A DNA stretch of 64,000 bases from assembly GCF_900188275.1 (NCBI RefSeq), contig NZ_FZNY01000001.1, positions 558,001-622,000 on the forward strand, in the 5' to 3' direction. A model generated the notes under the pieces. The model was not told where the DNA came from and did not search any database. It was given only the letters and a program-made list of their open reading frames with translations. The position numbers were made by a program, and so were the translations under genes. The stretch is from Dokdonia pacifica. GTDB lineage: Bacteria > Bacteroidota > Bacteroidia > Flavobacteriales > Flavobacteriaceae. The stretch's first letter is position 1; each line of letters opens with the position of its first letter. Below, piece after piece: positions 54,755 to 62,806 of this stretch.

Positions 54755-56791
54755 TTAGATTTTTACGACTACCCCACCATATCCATTAAAGCCTGGTGCA
54801 GGTTCAAAAAAGCGCCCTCCAAAAGCATTGATACGTACGTTATCTGTATATTCTTGATCGAGTAGATTATTGATTCCAATGTAGGGTTGTATGATTACAT
54901 TCTTATAGATAAAATCATACCCGCCACGTACGTTTATATTCTCGTAGCCTTCTACTTCTGCTTCATTGCTATCATTGGCATATTGCAATCCTACGATGGC
55001 TGTTTGAATTCCGGCATAAAATCCTTTTTCAGAGTGATATTGTAGGCTTATATTTCCTACGTGTTTTGGAATACCTGGCAATGCATTTCCATCAAAAGTA
55101 CCATTGGGTGTTGTAAAGTCACTGTACGTAAAATCAGAATAGGCATATGCTGCCGATACGGTCCACGCTTTCGCGAAAGCGTATACGCCTTCTACCTCAA
55201 CACCATTACGAGCTGTTTTTCCAGCATTTCTAAAGAATGTACGATCTGGAAAGGCTTCCAATTCAAAAGGCACTAAGTCATCTCGGGTATCGATTCTGAA
55301 TACAGCTACTTGGTATCGAAACGCATTTGCAAACTGCCCTTTAAATCCTATCTCATAATTGGTGGCTTTCTGCGCTTCCAGACCTTCATTAAACCCTTGA
55401 TCTCCATTTGGGTTTGCTGAAAGTTCAGATAGTGCGGGTGTTTCAAAACTTGTGGAGAAGTTGGTGTAGACATTATGTGTTTTCGCGAAAGCGTAATTCA
55501 CCCCAACACTTGGATTTACAGCATTTAATGTAATATCATCTGAGTCGTCACCATTGCTTAAAAAAGCATCATCTGCCGTGAGTTTATTGTAATCAAAACG
55601 AATCCCTCCTGTAATATACCACTTATCAATCTCTAGGTGATCTGTTATGTATATGCCTAAATTTGTAAATCGTTCTTTTTGATCTAGTGTTTGATCTCCT
55701 TGCGTTCCTTCCAGATTTCTGAAACGTTGCCTATCGTCATTTTGATAGGCAAAATCATAACCTGCTTTTAATGTGTTTTTGCCTTTGGCATAGGTAATTG
55801 AGGCGCCTTGACCTACATAATCTCTTCCCAAATCTACAATACCGCCAAACTCAAAAGGAAGCTTTCCATCAAACTGCCTATTATTATAAAATAAATAACC
55901 ATCTATGGATGTAAACTTATTTTTAATCCACGTGGTACTAATTCCAACTTTAAATTGACGTATCGTTTCCCCTGTCTCAAAAAGCACATTACGATCTCTG
56001 GCCTGTCTCCTATTTTCTTGAACAGCTTCCAGTGTTAAGCTTCCCGGATCGTCTGCTTCGGGGGAGTCACTATAGTTAAGAAGTGTTCTTATAGTTAAGC
56101 GATCGCTAATATCAAATTTTGCTTTAAAATTGGTATTTACTTGTTTGAAACCACTTTGATCTCGATATCCATCGGAAGCCACATAATTTCCATGAAATAT
56201 ATAAGTCGCATTTTCAGAATTAATTCCTCCGGTTGCTTGAAAGTTTTGGAATCCGTAAGAACCTACACTTCCCTTCCAATGAGAGAAAGGCTTCTCTACC
56301 TCATCTATGGTTTGAATATCAATCACGCCACCCGATGCATTTCCATATAAACTAGAGCTGGGTCCTTTTACTATTTCAATACGATCTATAATTCCTAATG
56401 TAAGATTATCTAATTGTCCTTGACCATCTGGTGTGGTTTCTGGAATACCATCTACTATTAATTTTATACCTCGTATTCCAAAAGCAGACCTTGCCCCAAA
56501 ACCACGTATAGAAATACGTAAATCTTGTGCAAAATTATTGGTGTTTTGCGCAAACAACCCCGGACTTTGTTGCGTAAACTCTTGTAAAGAAAGCTGTTGT
56601 CTTGTTGCGTCGTCTTGTGTTGTTTGATATACTGATACTGTAGCAGGTATCTTTTGAAGTGTACTAATGATACGAGAAGATTGTAAAAAAACAGTATCTA
56701 ATTTTTGAGATGGAATGGAATCTGTTTGACTATAACTCAAATGAATCATACACATACATAAACCAACAGTGCTAAGTAAAATCTTTTTCAA
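54755..56791 (-). CDS. TonB-dependent receptor of the iron/siderophore type
   Basis: A 678-residue protein with a signal peptide (1-21, SYSQ). A short N-terminus is followed directly by the plug (about 40-160: ATVSVYQTTQDD, RISIRGFGARSAFGIRGIKLIVDGIPETTPDGQ, IVKGPSSSLYGNASGGVIDI) and a barrel. It lacks the carboxypeptidase-like domain of the 4.8-kb receptor and resembles FecA/FyuA-like siderophore receptors. The ligand is not determined. Two palindromes in the barrel encode YAFAKAW and YAFAKTH. The downstream TPR-LuxR regulator may control it. Confidence 0.87.
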   Translation of the reverse strand: MKKILLSTVGLCMCMIHLSYSQTDSIPSQKLDTVFLQSSRIISTLQKIPATVSVYQTTQDDATRQQLSLQEFTQQSPGLFAQNTNNFAQDLRISIRGFGARSAFGIRGIKLIVDGIPETTPDGQGQLDNLTLGIIDRIEIVKGPSSSLYGNASGGVIDIQTIDEVEKPFSHWKGSVGSYGFQNFQATGGINSENATYIFHGNYVASDGYRDQSGFKQVNTNFKAKFDISDRLTIRTLLNYSDSPEADDPGSLTLEAVQENRRQARDRNVLFETGETIRQFKVGISTTWIKNKFTSIDGYLFYNNRQFDGKLPFEFGGIVDLGRDYVGQGASITYAKGKNTLKAGYDFAYQNDDRQRFRNLEGTQGDQTLDQKERFTNLGIYITDHLEIDKWYITGGIRFDYNKLTADDAFLSNGDDSDDITLNAVNPSVGVNYAFAKTHNVYTNFSTSFETPALSELSANPNGDQGFNEGLEAQKATNYEIGFKGQFANAFRYQVAVFRIDTRDDLVPFELEAFPDRTFFRNAGKTARNGVEVEGVYAFAKAWTVSAAYAYSDFTYSDFTTPNGTFDGNALPGIPKHVGNISLQYHSEKGFYAGIQTAIVGLQYANDSNEAEVEGYENINVRGGYDFIYKNVIIQPYIGINNLLDQEYTDNVRINAFGGRFFEPAPGFNGYGGVVVKI
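55165..55182. repeat. Iterated palindrome (18 bp) inside the siderophore-type receptor gene
   Basis: ACGCTTTCGCGAAAGCGT, read as YAFAKAW in a barrel strand. Confidence 0.94.
55481..55490. repeat. Iterated palindrome core inside the siderophore-type receptor gene
   Basis: TTTCGCGAAA with only one arm (GCGTA) intact, read as YAFAKTH. It is a second copy about 300 bp from the first and at a matching strand position (NYAFAKTHNVYT vs GVYAFAKAWTVSA). Confidence 0.92.
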
Positions 56792-56907
56792 CGGATTGTT
56801 ATTTTTTTGAAAAGTACGCCCTTGTATAGAAACCTCAAAATAAAGTTAGAAAATTAAGGTATCTTTAAGAGACTTGAGATCTTGAAAATACTTATTTAAA
56901 TTTTATG

Positions 56908-56927
56908 TACGCTTTCGCGAAAGCGTA
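56908..56927. repeat. Iterated palindrome, full 20-bp form, between divergent genes
   Basis: A perfect TACGCTTTCGCGAAAGCGTA, about 117 bp from the receptor start and 127 bp from the start of the T9SS protein gene. Confidence 0.95.
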
Positions 56928-57053
56928 TACAGAATCAAATTTGAGATAACCCATAGCAAATATGAAATGTATATAGTACAATGTTACTTTTAACAAAATT
57001 AAAAGCGCTAACTAACTACAAATTAGTATTTTTAATCTACAACATCAATCATT

Positions 57054-58163
57054 ATGAAATCAATTTACTCAGTGCTTTTTTTACTATTCCCTTTTATAGT
57101 TGTTGCTCAAGAAGGTTTAAATCGAACTTGGTTTTTAACTGAGCTTATAGTAGATGGAAACTCTGTAAATATTCCTAATGAAGAGGGTCAAGATGGATAC
57201 CCTACATTATCTATTTTAATAAATGACGCAGAAGGTCAAGTAGAAGGAATCGGTATTTGCAATGGTTTTTTATCTTCTATGCCTATTTCTGCCACAGAGA
57301 CCATGATTACATTAGATATTTCTCATACTCTTGTTTTCTGTGAAACGCAAGAAGAAATTGATTTTGAATTTGCTTATTTTAATTTTTTTGGAACTCCTGA
57401 ATCTCAGGATTTTTCTTATGCTATTATATACGGAGATTCAGTAGAAAGTGCAGAGCTCACACTCATTAATAGTAGCGGAGATCAAGCTGTTTACGAAGCT
57501 CTTAATCAAAATCCACCGCAAGCCCTTACACAAGAACCTTGGTATTTAGATTATTTTGAAATAGATGGTGTTGCTCAAAATTACCCTGCGCAACAAAATG
57601 GACAACTCAATAATTATACGATAAGTTATTTTGATGAAGGCGCTGGTATAGGTCAAGAATATATTTGTTTCTATGGAGGAGGAGGAGCTTATTCTGCTTT
57701 TAACTATTTTGGAACTCCTACAATTTCAATAAGCGGTCTTGCCTTATTGGCTATGGATTGCGGTATAGAAGATTTAAATGCTTTTGATGACGCATTCACA
57801 ACACAATTAGAAAACAAAACATTTACCTATGAAATTATAGAAGAAGGTCAAGGAAGACGTCTTATTCTTACTGACGCAAATGGAGATCGTATTTTTTACA
57901 CCAACGGTTTTTTAAGCGTCGAAGAGTTCAATCAAGATATTTCTATTGCGCTTTTTCCTAATCCTTCATCAGATAAAATCACCATTACAGGAGCACCTAT
58001 AAATCGCATACAATCCTACCAAATAATAGATATACAAGGAAGGGTTGTCTCTAAAAATACTTTTCATACCATTATTGATGTAGAAAGCCTTGCTACAGGT
58101 ATGTACTTTTTAAAACTACAAGGAATACAAACAGAAACTATACATCGTTTTATTAAAAAATAA
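57054..58163 (+). CDS. Secreted T9SS-sorted protein of unknown function
   Basis: A 369-residue protein with a signal peptide (1-18, VVAQ). Two similar beta-rich segments follow (NRTWFLTELIVDGNSVNIPN... and EPWYLDYFEIDGVAQNYPA...), suggesting an internal duplication reminiscent of lipocalin/META-like folds. The last 75 residues (LFPNPSSDKITITG through GMYFLKLQGIQTETIHRFIKK) are a type A T9SS sorting domain. It is divergent from the TonB receptor. No enzymatic motif is seen. Confidence 0.78.
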   Translation: MKSIYSVLFLLFPFIVVAQEGLNRTWFLTELIVDGNSVNIPNEEGQDGYPTLSILINDAEGQVEGIGICNGFLSSMPISATETMITLDISHTLVFCETQEEIDFEFAYFNFFGTPESQDFSYAIIYGDSVESAELTLINSSGDQAVYEALNQNPPQALTQEPWYLDYFEIDGVAQNYPAQQNGQLNNYTISYFDEGAGIGQEYICFYGGGGAYSAFNYFGTPTISISGLALLAMDCGIEDLNAFDDAFTTQLENKTFTYEIIEEGQGRRLILTDANGDRIFYTNGFLSVEEFNQDISIALFPNPSSDKITITGAPINRIQSYQIIDIQGRVVSKNTFHTIIDVESLATGMYFLKLQGIQTETIHRFIKK

Positions 58164-58271
58164 AGGTTTAAAAAAATGCAACATACACCATAAAGTGATT
58201 TTAAAAACTTTTAATTACTTCTTAATAGAAAAACCCTATCACAGTATATGTTAGAATAATGTTAGGTTCTA

Positions 58272-58301
58272 TTGAAAAAAGCTACTTATCGCGTATATTT
58301 G
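58272..58301 (+). promoter_or_regulatory. Predicted suf operon promoter
   Basis: TTG (58272-58274), 19 bp, then TATATTTG (58294-58301), an exact fit to TTG-N19-TAnnTTTG. The ATG of the SufA-like gene is 19 bp further on. Confidence 0.7.
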
Positions 58302-58320
58302 CATATTATTTAGAATCATT

Positions 58321-58650
58321 ATGATTAAAGTAACAACAGAAGCAAAAACAAAAATCGCTGGTCTTATGCAAGAAGACGGATATGACATTGCTACAGACTA
58401 TGTAAGAGTAGGTGTAAAAAGCGGTGGATGTTCGGGTTTATCATATGATTTACATTTTGATAAATCACAAGCAGACGACGATAAAGTTTTTGAAGATAAC
58501 GATGTACGCTTAATAGTAGATAAGCGTAGTTTTTTATATCTCATTGGCACCACACTAGAATATAGTGGAGGTCTTAATGGAAAAGGATTTGTATTTAACA
58601 ATCCGAATGCACAGCGCACCTGTGGATGCGGAGAAAGTTTTTCATTATAA
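58321..58650 (+). CDS. sufA: A-type Fe-S carrier (SufA/IscA family)
   Basis: A 109-residue cytosolic protein. The three conserved cysteines of A-type carriers are present: one in VKSGGCSGLSY and two in the C-terminal TCGCGESF. It receives clusters from the SufBCD scaffold and passes them to apoproteins. It is the first gene of the suf operon, with a clear promoter just upstream and 135 bp before sufB. Confidence 0.92.
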   Translation: MIKVTTEAKTKIAGLMQEDGYDIATDYVRVGVKSGGCSGLSYDLHFDKSQADDDKVFEDNDVRLIVDKRSFLYLIGTTLEYSGGLNGKGFVFNNPNAQRTCGCGESFSL

Positions 58651-58661
58651 TAAAACTAATG

Positions 58662-58698
58662 GGCCAACGGGAGAATGAAACAGTTTAGAGATAAACGC
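58662..58698 (+). repeat. Possible degenerate remnant of the long repeat element
   Basis: GGCCAACGGGAGAATGAAAC followed by AGTTTAGAGATAAACGCA resembles the right half of the 35136 element (GACCAAAGGGAGAGTGAAAC then GGTAAAGCGTA). The palindromic head is absent. It is weak evidence on its own. Confidence 0.4.
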
Positions 58699-58785
58699 AC
58701 CACCTTTTTGTTCTCCTAAGCCCTATTAGAATTATTATTTAAAAACGTACATAGATTGATTTTTAATCAATCATAACAAAAAAAA

Positions 58786-60231
58786 ATGGCATATACTGAA
58801 GACGATTTAAGGGAAGAACTTAAAACTAAAGAATACGAATATGGTTTTTACACCGATATTGATTCTGAAACATTTCCTGTAGGGCTTAACGAAGATATTG
58901 TTATAGCAATCTCAAAGAAAAAAGAAGAACCAGAATGGATGACAAAGTGGCGACTTGAGGCTTTTCGTCATTGGTCTAAAATGGAAGAACCAGAATGGGC
59001 AAATGTCAATTATGACAAACCAGACTTTCAGGCAATTTCTTATTACTCGGCTCCTAATTCTAAACCTAAGTATGATAGCTTAGACGAGGTTGATCCAGAA
59101 TTACTAGAAACTTTTAAGAAGTTAGGAATTTCTATCGATGAACAAAAGAAGCTTGCCAATGTAGCAATGGATGTAGTTATAGACTCTGTTTCTGTAGCTA
59201 CTACTTTTAAAGACACCCTTGCCGAAAAAGGAATTATTTTTATGAGTATCTCTGAAGCGATCAAAGAGCATCCAGAACTCGTTAAAAAATATTTAGGAAC
59301 GGTTGTACCTCAAAAAGACAACTTCTACGCTGCATTAAATAGTGCGGTATTCTCAGATGGATCTTTTTGTTATATTCCAAAAGGAGTACGTTGCCCTATG
59401 GAGCTATCTACTTATTTTAGAATTAACCAAGCTGGAACTGGTCAATTTGAGCGTACCCTTGTTATTGCAGATGAAGGTAGTTATGTAAGTTACCTAGAAG
59501 GATGTACAGCTCCTAGTCGTGATGAAAATCAATTACACGCAGCCGTTGTGGAATTGATTGCTCTTGATGACGCTGAAATTAAATATTCGACTGTACAAAA
59601 TTGGTACCCTGGAAATAGTGAAGGAAAAGGAGGCGTTTTTAACTTTGTGACAAAGCGTGGTATTTGTGAGAAAAATGCAAAAATCTCTTGGACGCAAGTA
59701 GAAACAGGAAGTGCTGTTACTTGGAAATATCCTAGTTGTGTACTTAAAGGAGATAATTCTATAGGAGAGTTTTACTCAATAGCGGTAACCAATAATTACC
59801 AACAAGCAGATACAGGAACAAAAATGATACACTTAGGAAAAAACACTAAGAGTACTATTATTTCAAAAGGTATTTCTGCTGGAAAATCACAAAACTCATA
59901 TCGTGGTTTGGTAAAAATAAATGCTAATGCAGATAATGCACGTAACTTTTCACAATGTGATAGTTTACTAATGGGCAATGCATGTGGCGCACATACATTT
60001 CCATATATAGAAGCAAAAAACAAATCTGCGCAGATTGAGCATGAGGCTACCACTAGTAAAATTGGAGAAGATCAAATTTTTTACTGTAACCAACGTGGTA
60101 TTGATACAGAAAAGGCAATTGCACTTATCGTAAATGGTTTTAGCAAAGAAGTACTTAATAAGCTTCCTATGGAATTTGCTGTAGAGGCTCAAAAATTACT
60201 AGAAATTAGTTTAGAAGGAAGTGTAGGATAA
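58786..60231 (+). CDS. sufB: Fe-S cluster assembly scaffold subunit SufB
   Basis: A 481-residue core subunit of the SufBC2D scaffold, where clusters are built from cysteine-derived sulfur. Typical stretches are [94 protein letters not shown], and the late [22 protein letters not shown]. It is followed by two lipoprotein genes before sufC, an unusual interruption. Confidence 0.96.
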   Translation: MAYTEDDLREELKTKEYEYGFYTDIDSETFPVGLNEDIVIAISKKKEEPEWMTKWRLEAFRHWSKMEEPEWANVNYDKPDFQAISYYSAPNSKPKYDSLDEVDPELLETFKKLGISIDEQKKLANVAMDVVIDSVSVATTFKDTLAEKGIIFMSISEAIKEHPELVKKYLGTVVPQKDNFYAALNSAVFSDGSFCYIPKGVRCPMELSTYFRINQAGTGQFERTLVIADEGSYVSYLEGCTAPSRDENQLHAAVVELIALDDAEIKYSTVQNWYPGNSEGKGGVFNFVTKRGICEKNAKISWTQVETGSAVTWKYPSCVLKGDNSIGEFYSIAVTNNYQQADTGTKMIHLGKNTKSTIISKGISAGKSQNSYRGLVKINANADNARNFSQCDSLLMGNACGAHTFPYIEAKNKSAQIEHEATTSKIGEDQIFYCNQRGIDTEKAIALIVNGFSKEVLNKLPMEFAVEAQKLLEISLEGSVG

Positions 60232-60264
60232 TTACTAAACCTATAACCATTTAGCTCAAAAACC

Positions 60265-61140
60265 ATGAAAAAGATAATCACATTAATAGCTGTTGCAATA
60301 GCTATAATAGCATGTAAAGAATCTTCTACTGAGGATAAGCAGGTTTCTGAAGAGGTTAAAACTCCAGCAAAACCAGCTGTAGCATTATATACCTTTAATG
60401 GAGGCTCTGTAGGAGCAAATGATTTAAATCTTTTTGCTCAAGGAGAAACTTATAAAGGAACATCTAAACAGCTAGTTGATGCTTTTTATGTAATAAAGCA
60501 CCCTAATGGTGTTTTGTTATGGGATACAGGTTTACCTGAAGGTCTTGTAGGGCAAGAACCCTATACAACTCCTGATGGGGCTTTTACAATTGCTCGTAAA
60601 GATTCTATATTAAATCAATTAGCTACTATTGGAATTACGAAAGATGATATAGATTATATCGCGTTCTCTCATATTCATTTTGATCATACAGGTGCTGCAA
60701 ACCATTTTGCTGCATCAAAATGGCTAGTACAAAAACCTGAATATAATTTTGCGATAAGTGAAGAAATAAAAGGGAATGGATTTTATGCCCCGGACACATT
60801 TAAAGAACTTACCAATGTAATTGGACTTTCTGGAGATCATGATGTATTTGGTGATGGTAGCGTTATCATAAAATCAATGCCTGGTCATACTCCTGGTCAC
60901 CAAGTTCTTTTTATTGATTTACCAGAACATGGCCCAACGTTATTATCTGGAGACATGTACCACTTCCAAGAAAATCGAGATGGAAAAGTGATTCCTGGAT
61001 TTAACCATGACCTTGAACAAAGCAAAACTGCGATTGCTGATTTTGAAGCTTTCGCGAAAGCAAAAAAAGCCAAAGTATATATACAACATGAGCCTGCAGA
61101 CTTTGTTAAGATGCCTGTAGCTCCTAAAGCACTTAACTAA
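60265..61140 (+). CDS. Lipoprotein metallo-beta-lactamase-fold hydrolase, AHL-lactonase-like
   Basis: A 291-residue protein with a lipoprotein signal (AIIAC, Cys near 17). The metal site is HIHFDH in FSHIHFDHTGAANHF, with PGHTPGH, LSGDMYH and a final His in IQHEP. The best resemblance is to the N-acyl-homoserine lactonase branch of the MBL superfamily; the true substrate is unknown. It sits 33 bp after sufB on the same strand, so it is transcribed with Fe-S assembly genes although its product is an envelope protein. A palindrome at 61048-61061 encodes EAFAKAK. Confidence 0.86.
   Translation: MKKIITLIAVAIAIIACKESSTEDKQVSEEVKTPAKPAVALYTFNGGSVGANDLNLFAQGETYKGTSKQLVDAFYVIKHPNGVLLWDTGLPEGLVGQEPYTTPDGAFTIARKDSILNQLATIGITKDDIDYIAFSHIHFDHTGAANHFAASKWLVQKPEYNFAISEEIKGNGFYAPDTFKELTNVIGLSGDHDVFGDGSVIIKSMPGHTPGHQVLFIDLPEHGPTLLSGDMYHFQENRDGKVIPGFNHDLEQSKTAIADFEAFAKAKKAKVYIQHEPADFVKMPVAPKALN
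61048..61061. repeat. Iterated palindrome (14 bp) inside the MBL-fold gene
   Basis: GCTTTCGCGAAAGC, read as EAFAKAK. Confidence 0.93.
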
Positions 61141-61148
61141 TACAACCT

Positions 61149-61568
61149 ATGAAAAAAATTGTCATTTTATTTGTTTTAGCAGTGAGTATCATAAGCTGTA
61201 AAAACGAAACCAAAACAGAAGACACCTCTACAGAAAATACATCTGCAGCTATAGGTAATCTAGATAATGATGGAACTCTTAAAACAATAGAAGGGGAATT
61301 TCTTTATGTAGATGGTGCAGGGGTCATTATGGGTAAAAATTTTATCTATGGGGTTTCCATAAACGAAATGACCGAAAAACTTATCAAAGAAGTCTCTGAA
61401 AAACAAAAAGACAAATTTGATATGGTACCCGTCATTATAAAAGGAGAAATAAATCCTAAACCAGAAGGTAGTGATGTTTGGGATGAAATTGTGACCATTA
61501 AAGAAATCATTAAAGTACTTCCTCCTAAAGAAGGAGAAGCGCCTATAAAAATAGAAACAGGGAAATAA
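61149..61568 (+). CDS. Small lipoprotein of unknown function in the suf operon
   Basis: A 139-residue protein with a lipoprotein signal (SIISC, Cys near 17) followed by an acidic Thr/Glu-rich linker and a compact domain of about 85 residues (GEFLYVDGAGVIMGKNFIYGVSINEMTEKLIKEV...MVPVIIKGEINP...EIVTIKEIIKV). The domain resembles a small OB-like or beta-barrel fold by pattern, without a named family. It lies 8 bp after the MBL gene and 33 bp before sufC. Confidence 0.68.
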   Translation: MKKIVILFVLAVSIISCKNETKTEDTSTENTSAAIGNLDNDGTLKTIEGEFLYVDGAGVIMGKNFIYGVSINEMTEKLIKEVSEKQKDKFDMVPVIIKGEINPKPEGSDVWDEIVTIKEIIKVLPPKEGEAPIKIETGK

Positions 61569-61601
61569 ACAAGCCTGAAACAAAAAGTAATAAAAGACAC
61601 T

Positions 61602-62351
61602 ATGTTAACAGTAAAAAACCTGTATGCAGGTATAGAAGAAAAAGATATCCTAAAAGGAATTAATCTTGAGATCAAAGCTGGAGAAGTACATGCAATCATG
61701 GGACCTAATGGTTCTGGAAAAAGTACATTATCATCAGTGATAGCTGGAAAAGAAGAATATGAAGTTACTGATGGTGATATCTTCCTTAACGAAGAGTCTA
61801 TTTTAGAAATGGACCCTGAGGAACGTGCACATGAAGGCGTATTTTTATCTTTTCAATATCCTGTTGAAATTCCTGGAGTAACCGTTACAAATTTTATCAA
61901 GACGGCTATTAACCAAACTCGTAAAGCAAAAGGATTAGAAGACATGCCTGCTAGTGAAATGCTAAAAATGATACGAGAAAAATCAGAGCTTCTTGAGATA
62001 GATCGTAAGTTTTTATCTAGATCTCTTAACGTAGGATTTTCTGGAGGAGAGAAGAAACGTAATGAGATCTTCCAAATGGCAATGCTAGAACCTAAATTAG
62101 CCATACTAGATGAAACTGACTCTGGTCTTGATATTGATGCCTTACGTATCGTAGCAAACGGTGTAAATAAGTTACGTAGTGAAGATAATGCTGTTCTAGT
62201 AATCACGCATTACCAAAGATTATTAGATTATATCGTACCAGACGTTGTACATGTACTTATGGATGGTAAAATTGTAAAGACAGGAGGAAAAGAACTTGCG
62301 CACGAGCTTGAAGAAAAAGGATACGACTGGCTTAAAGAAGAGCTTGTTTAA
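61602..62351 (+). CDS. sufC: Fe-S assembly ATPase SufC
   Basis: A 249-residue ABC-type ATPase that drives the SufBCD scaffold. Walker A is GPNGSGKST, the signature is [13 protein letters not shown], Walker B is [12 protein letters not shown] and the switch His is in VLVITHYQR. It lacks membrane domains, as expected. It is separated from sufB by two lipoprotein genes and from sufD by a four-helix-bundle gene. Confidence 0.96.
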   Translation: MLTVKNLYAGIEEKDILKGINLEIKAGEVHAIMGPNGSGKSTLSSVIAGKEEYEVTDGDIFLNEESILEMDPEERAHEGVFLSFQYPVEIPGVTVTNFIKTAINQTRKAKGLEDMPASEMLKMIREKSELLEIDRKFLSRSLNVGFSGGEKKRNEIFQMAMLEPKLAILDETDSGLDIDALRIVANGVNKLRSEDNAVLVITHYQRLLDYIVPDVVHVLMDGKIVKTGGKELAHELEEKGYDWLKEELV

Positions 62352-62799
62352 AAGTTCCAAGTCTAAAGTTTAAATGGCTACAGTTAAACGTTTTGAAGAT
62401 TTAAGAATATGGCAAGATGCACATGCATTAAACAAAGAGATTATTCTGATTGCTAAATCAACAAAACTAAAGGACAACTTTAAACTTAAAGACCAAATTT
62501 GTAGTTCTGCTGGATCCATTATGGACAATATAGCTGAAGGTTTTGAACGGGATGGAAATTTAGAATTTAGACAATTTTTAGCTATTGCTAAAGGTTCGGC
62601 AGGAGAAACAAGATCTCAGTTATATAGATTATTAGACTGGGAATATATAAATGAAATGACTTTTGAAAAATTAATTACTGATTGCGAATACTTAAGTAAA
62701 CGTATATCTAACTTCATAAGTTATCTCAATAAAAAAGATTACAAAGGAACAAAATTTAAGAGTTAACGCTTTTAAGCGTGAAACCTTAAACTTGAAACC
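62352..62799 (+). mobile_element. Putative IVP-type cassette flanked by inverted repeats
   Basis: The four-helix-bundle gene is bounded by AAGTTCCAAGTCTAAAGTTT (62352-62371) and CCTTAAACTTGAAACC (62784-62799). The second is close to the reverse complement of the first (GTTnCAAGT...TTTAA). The cassette interrupts the otherwise contiguous sufC-sufD pair. Mobility is inferred, not shown. Confidence 0.45.
62374..62766 (+). CDS. Four-helix-bundle protein (23S rRNA intervening-sequence type)
   Basis: A 130-residue protein of the S23/IVP family. It shows FEDLRIWQDAHALNKEI, SSAGSIMDNIAEGFERDGNLEFRQFLAIAKGSAGETRSQLYRLLDWEYI and the final helix. Such genes were first seen in rRNA intervening sequences and also occur scattered, and with diversity-generating retroelements as avd. 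Its biochemical role is uncertain. It lies between sufC and sufD with 22 bp on the left and 40 bp on the right, flanked by inverted repeats. Confidence 0.88.
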   Translation: MATVKRFEDLRIWQDAHALNKEIILIAKSTKLKDNFKLKDQICSSAGSIMDNIAEGFERDGNLEFRQFLAIAKGSAGETRSQLYRLLDWEYINEMTFEKLITDCEYLSKRISNFISYLNKKDYKGTKFKS

Positions 62800-62806
62800 A
62801 AAAAAT

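Noticed and set aside
24-61061. The TTTCGCGAAA palindromes as intrinsic terminators
   Set aside because: They lack T-runs and 13 lie inside reading frames. Real terminators with T-tails occur separately, even right beside one (11905-11944 versus 11953-11972).
62767-62779. CGCTTTTAAGCG after the IVP gene as another copy of the iterated palindrome
   Set aside because: It shares the outer arms CGCTT/AAGCG but lacks the CGCG centre, and it is explained equally well as a small hairpin in the cassette flank.
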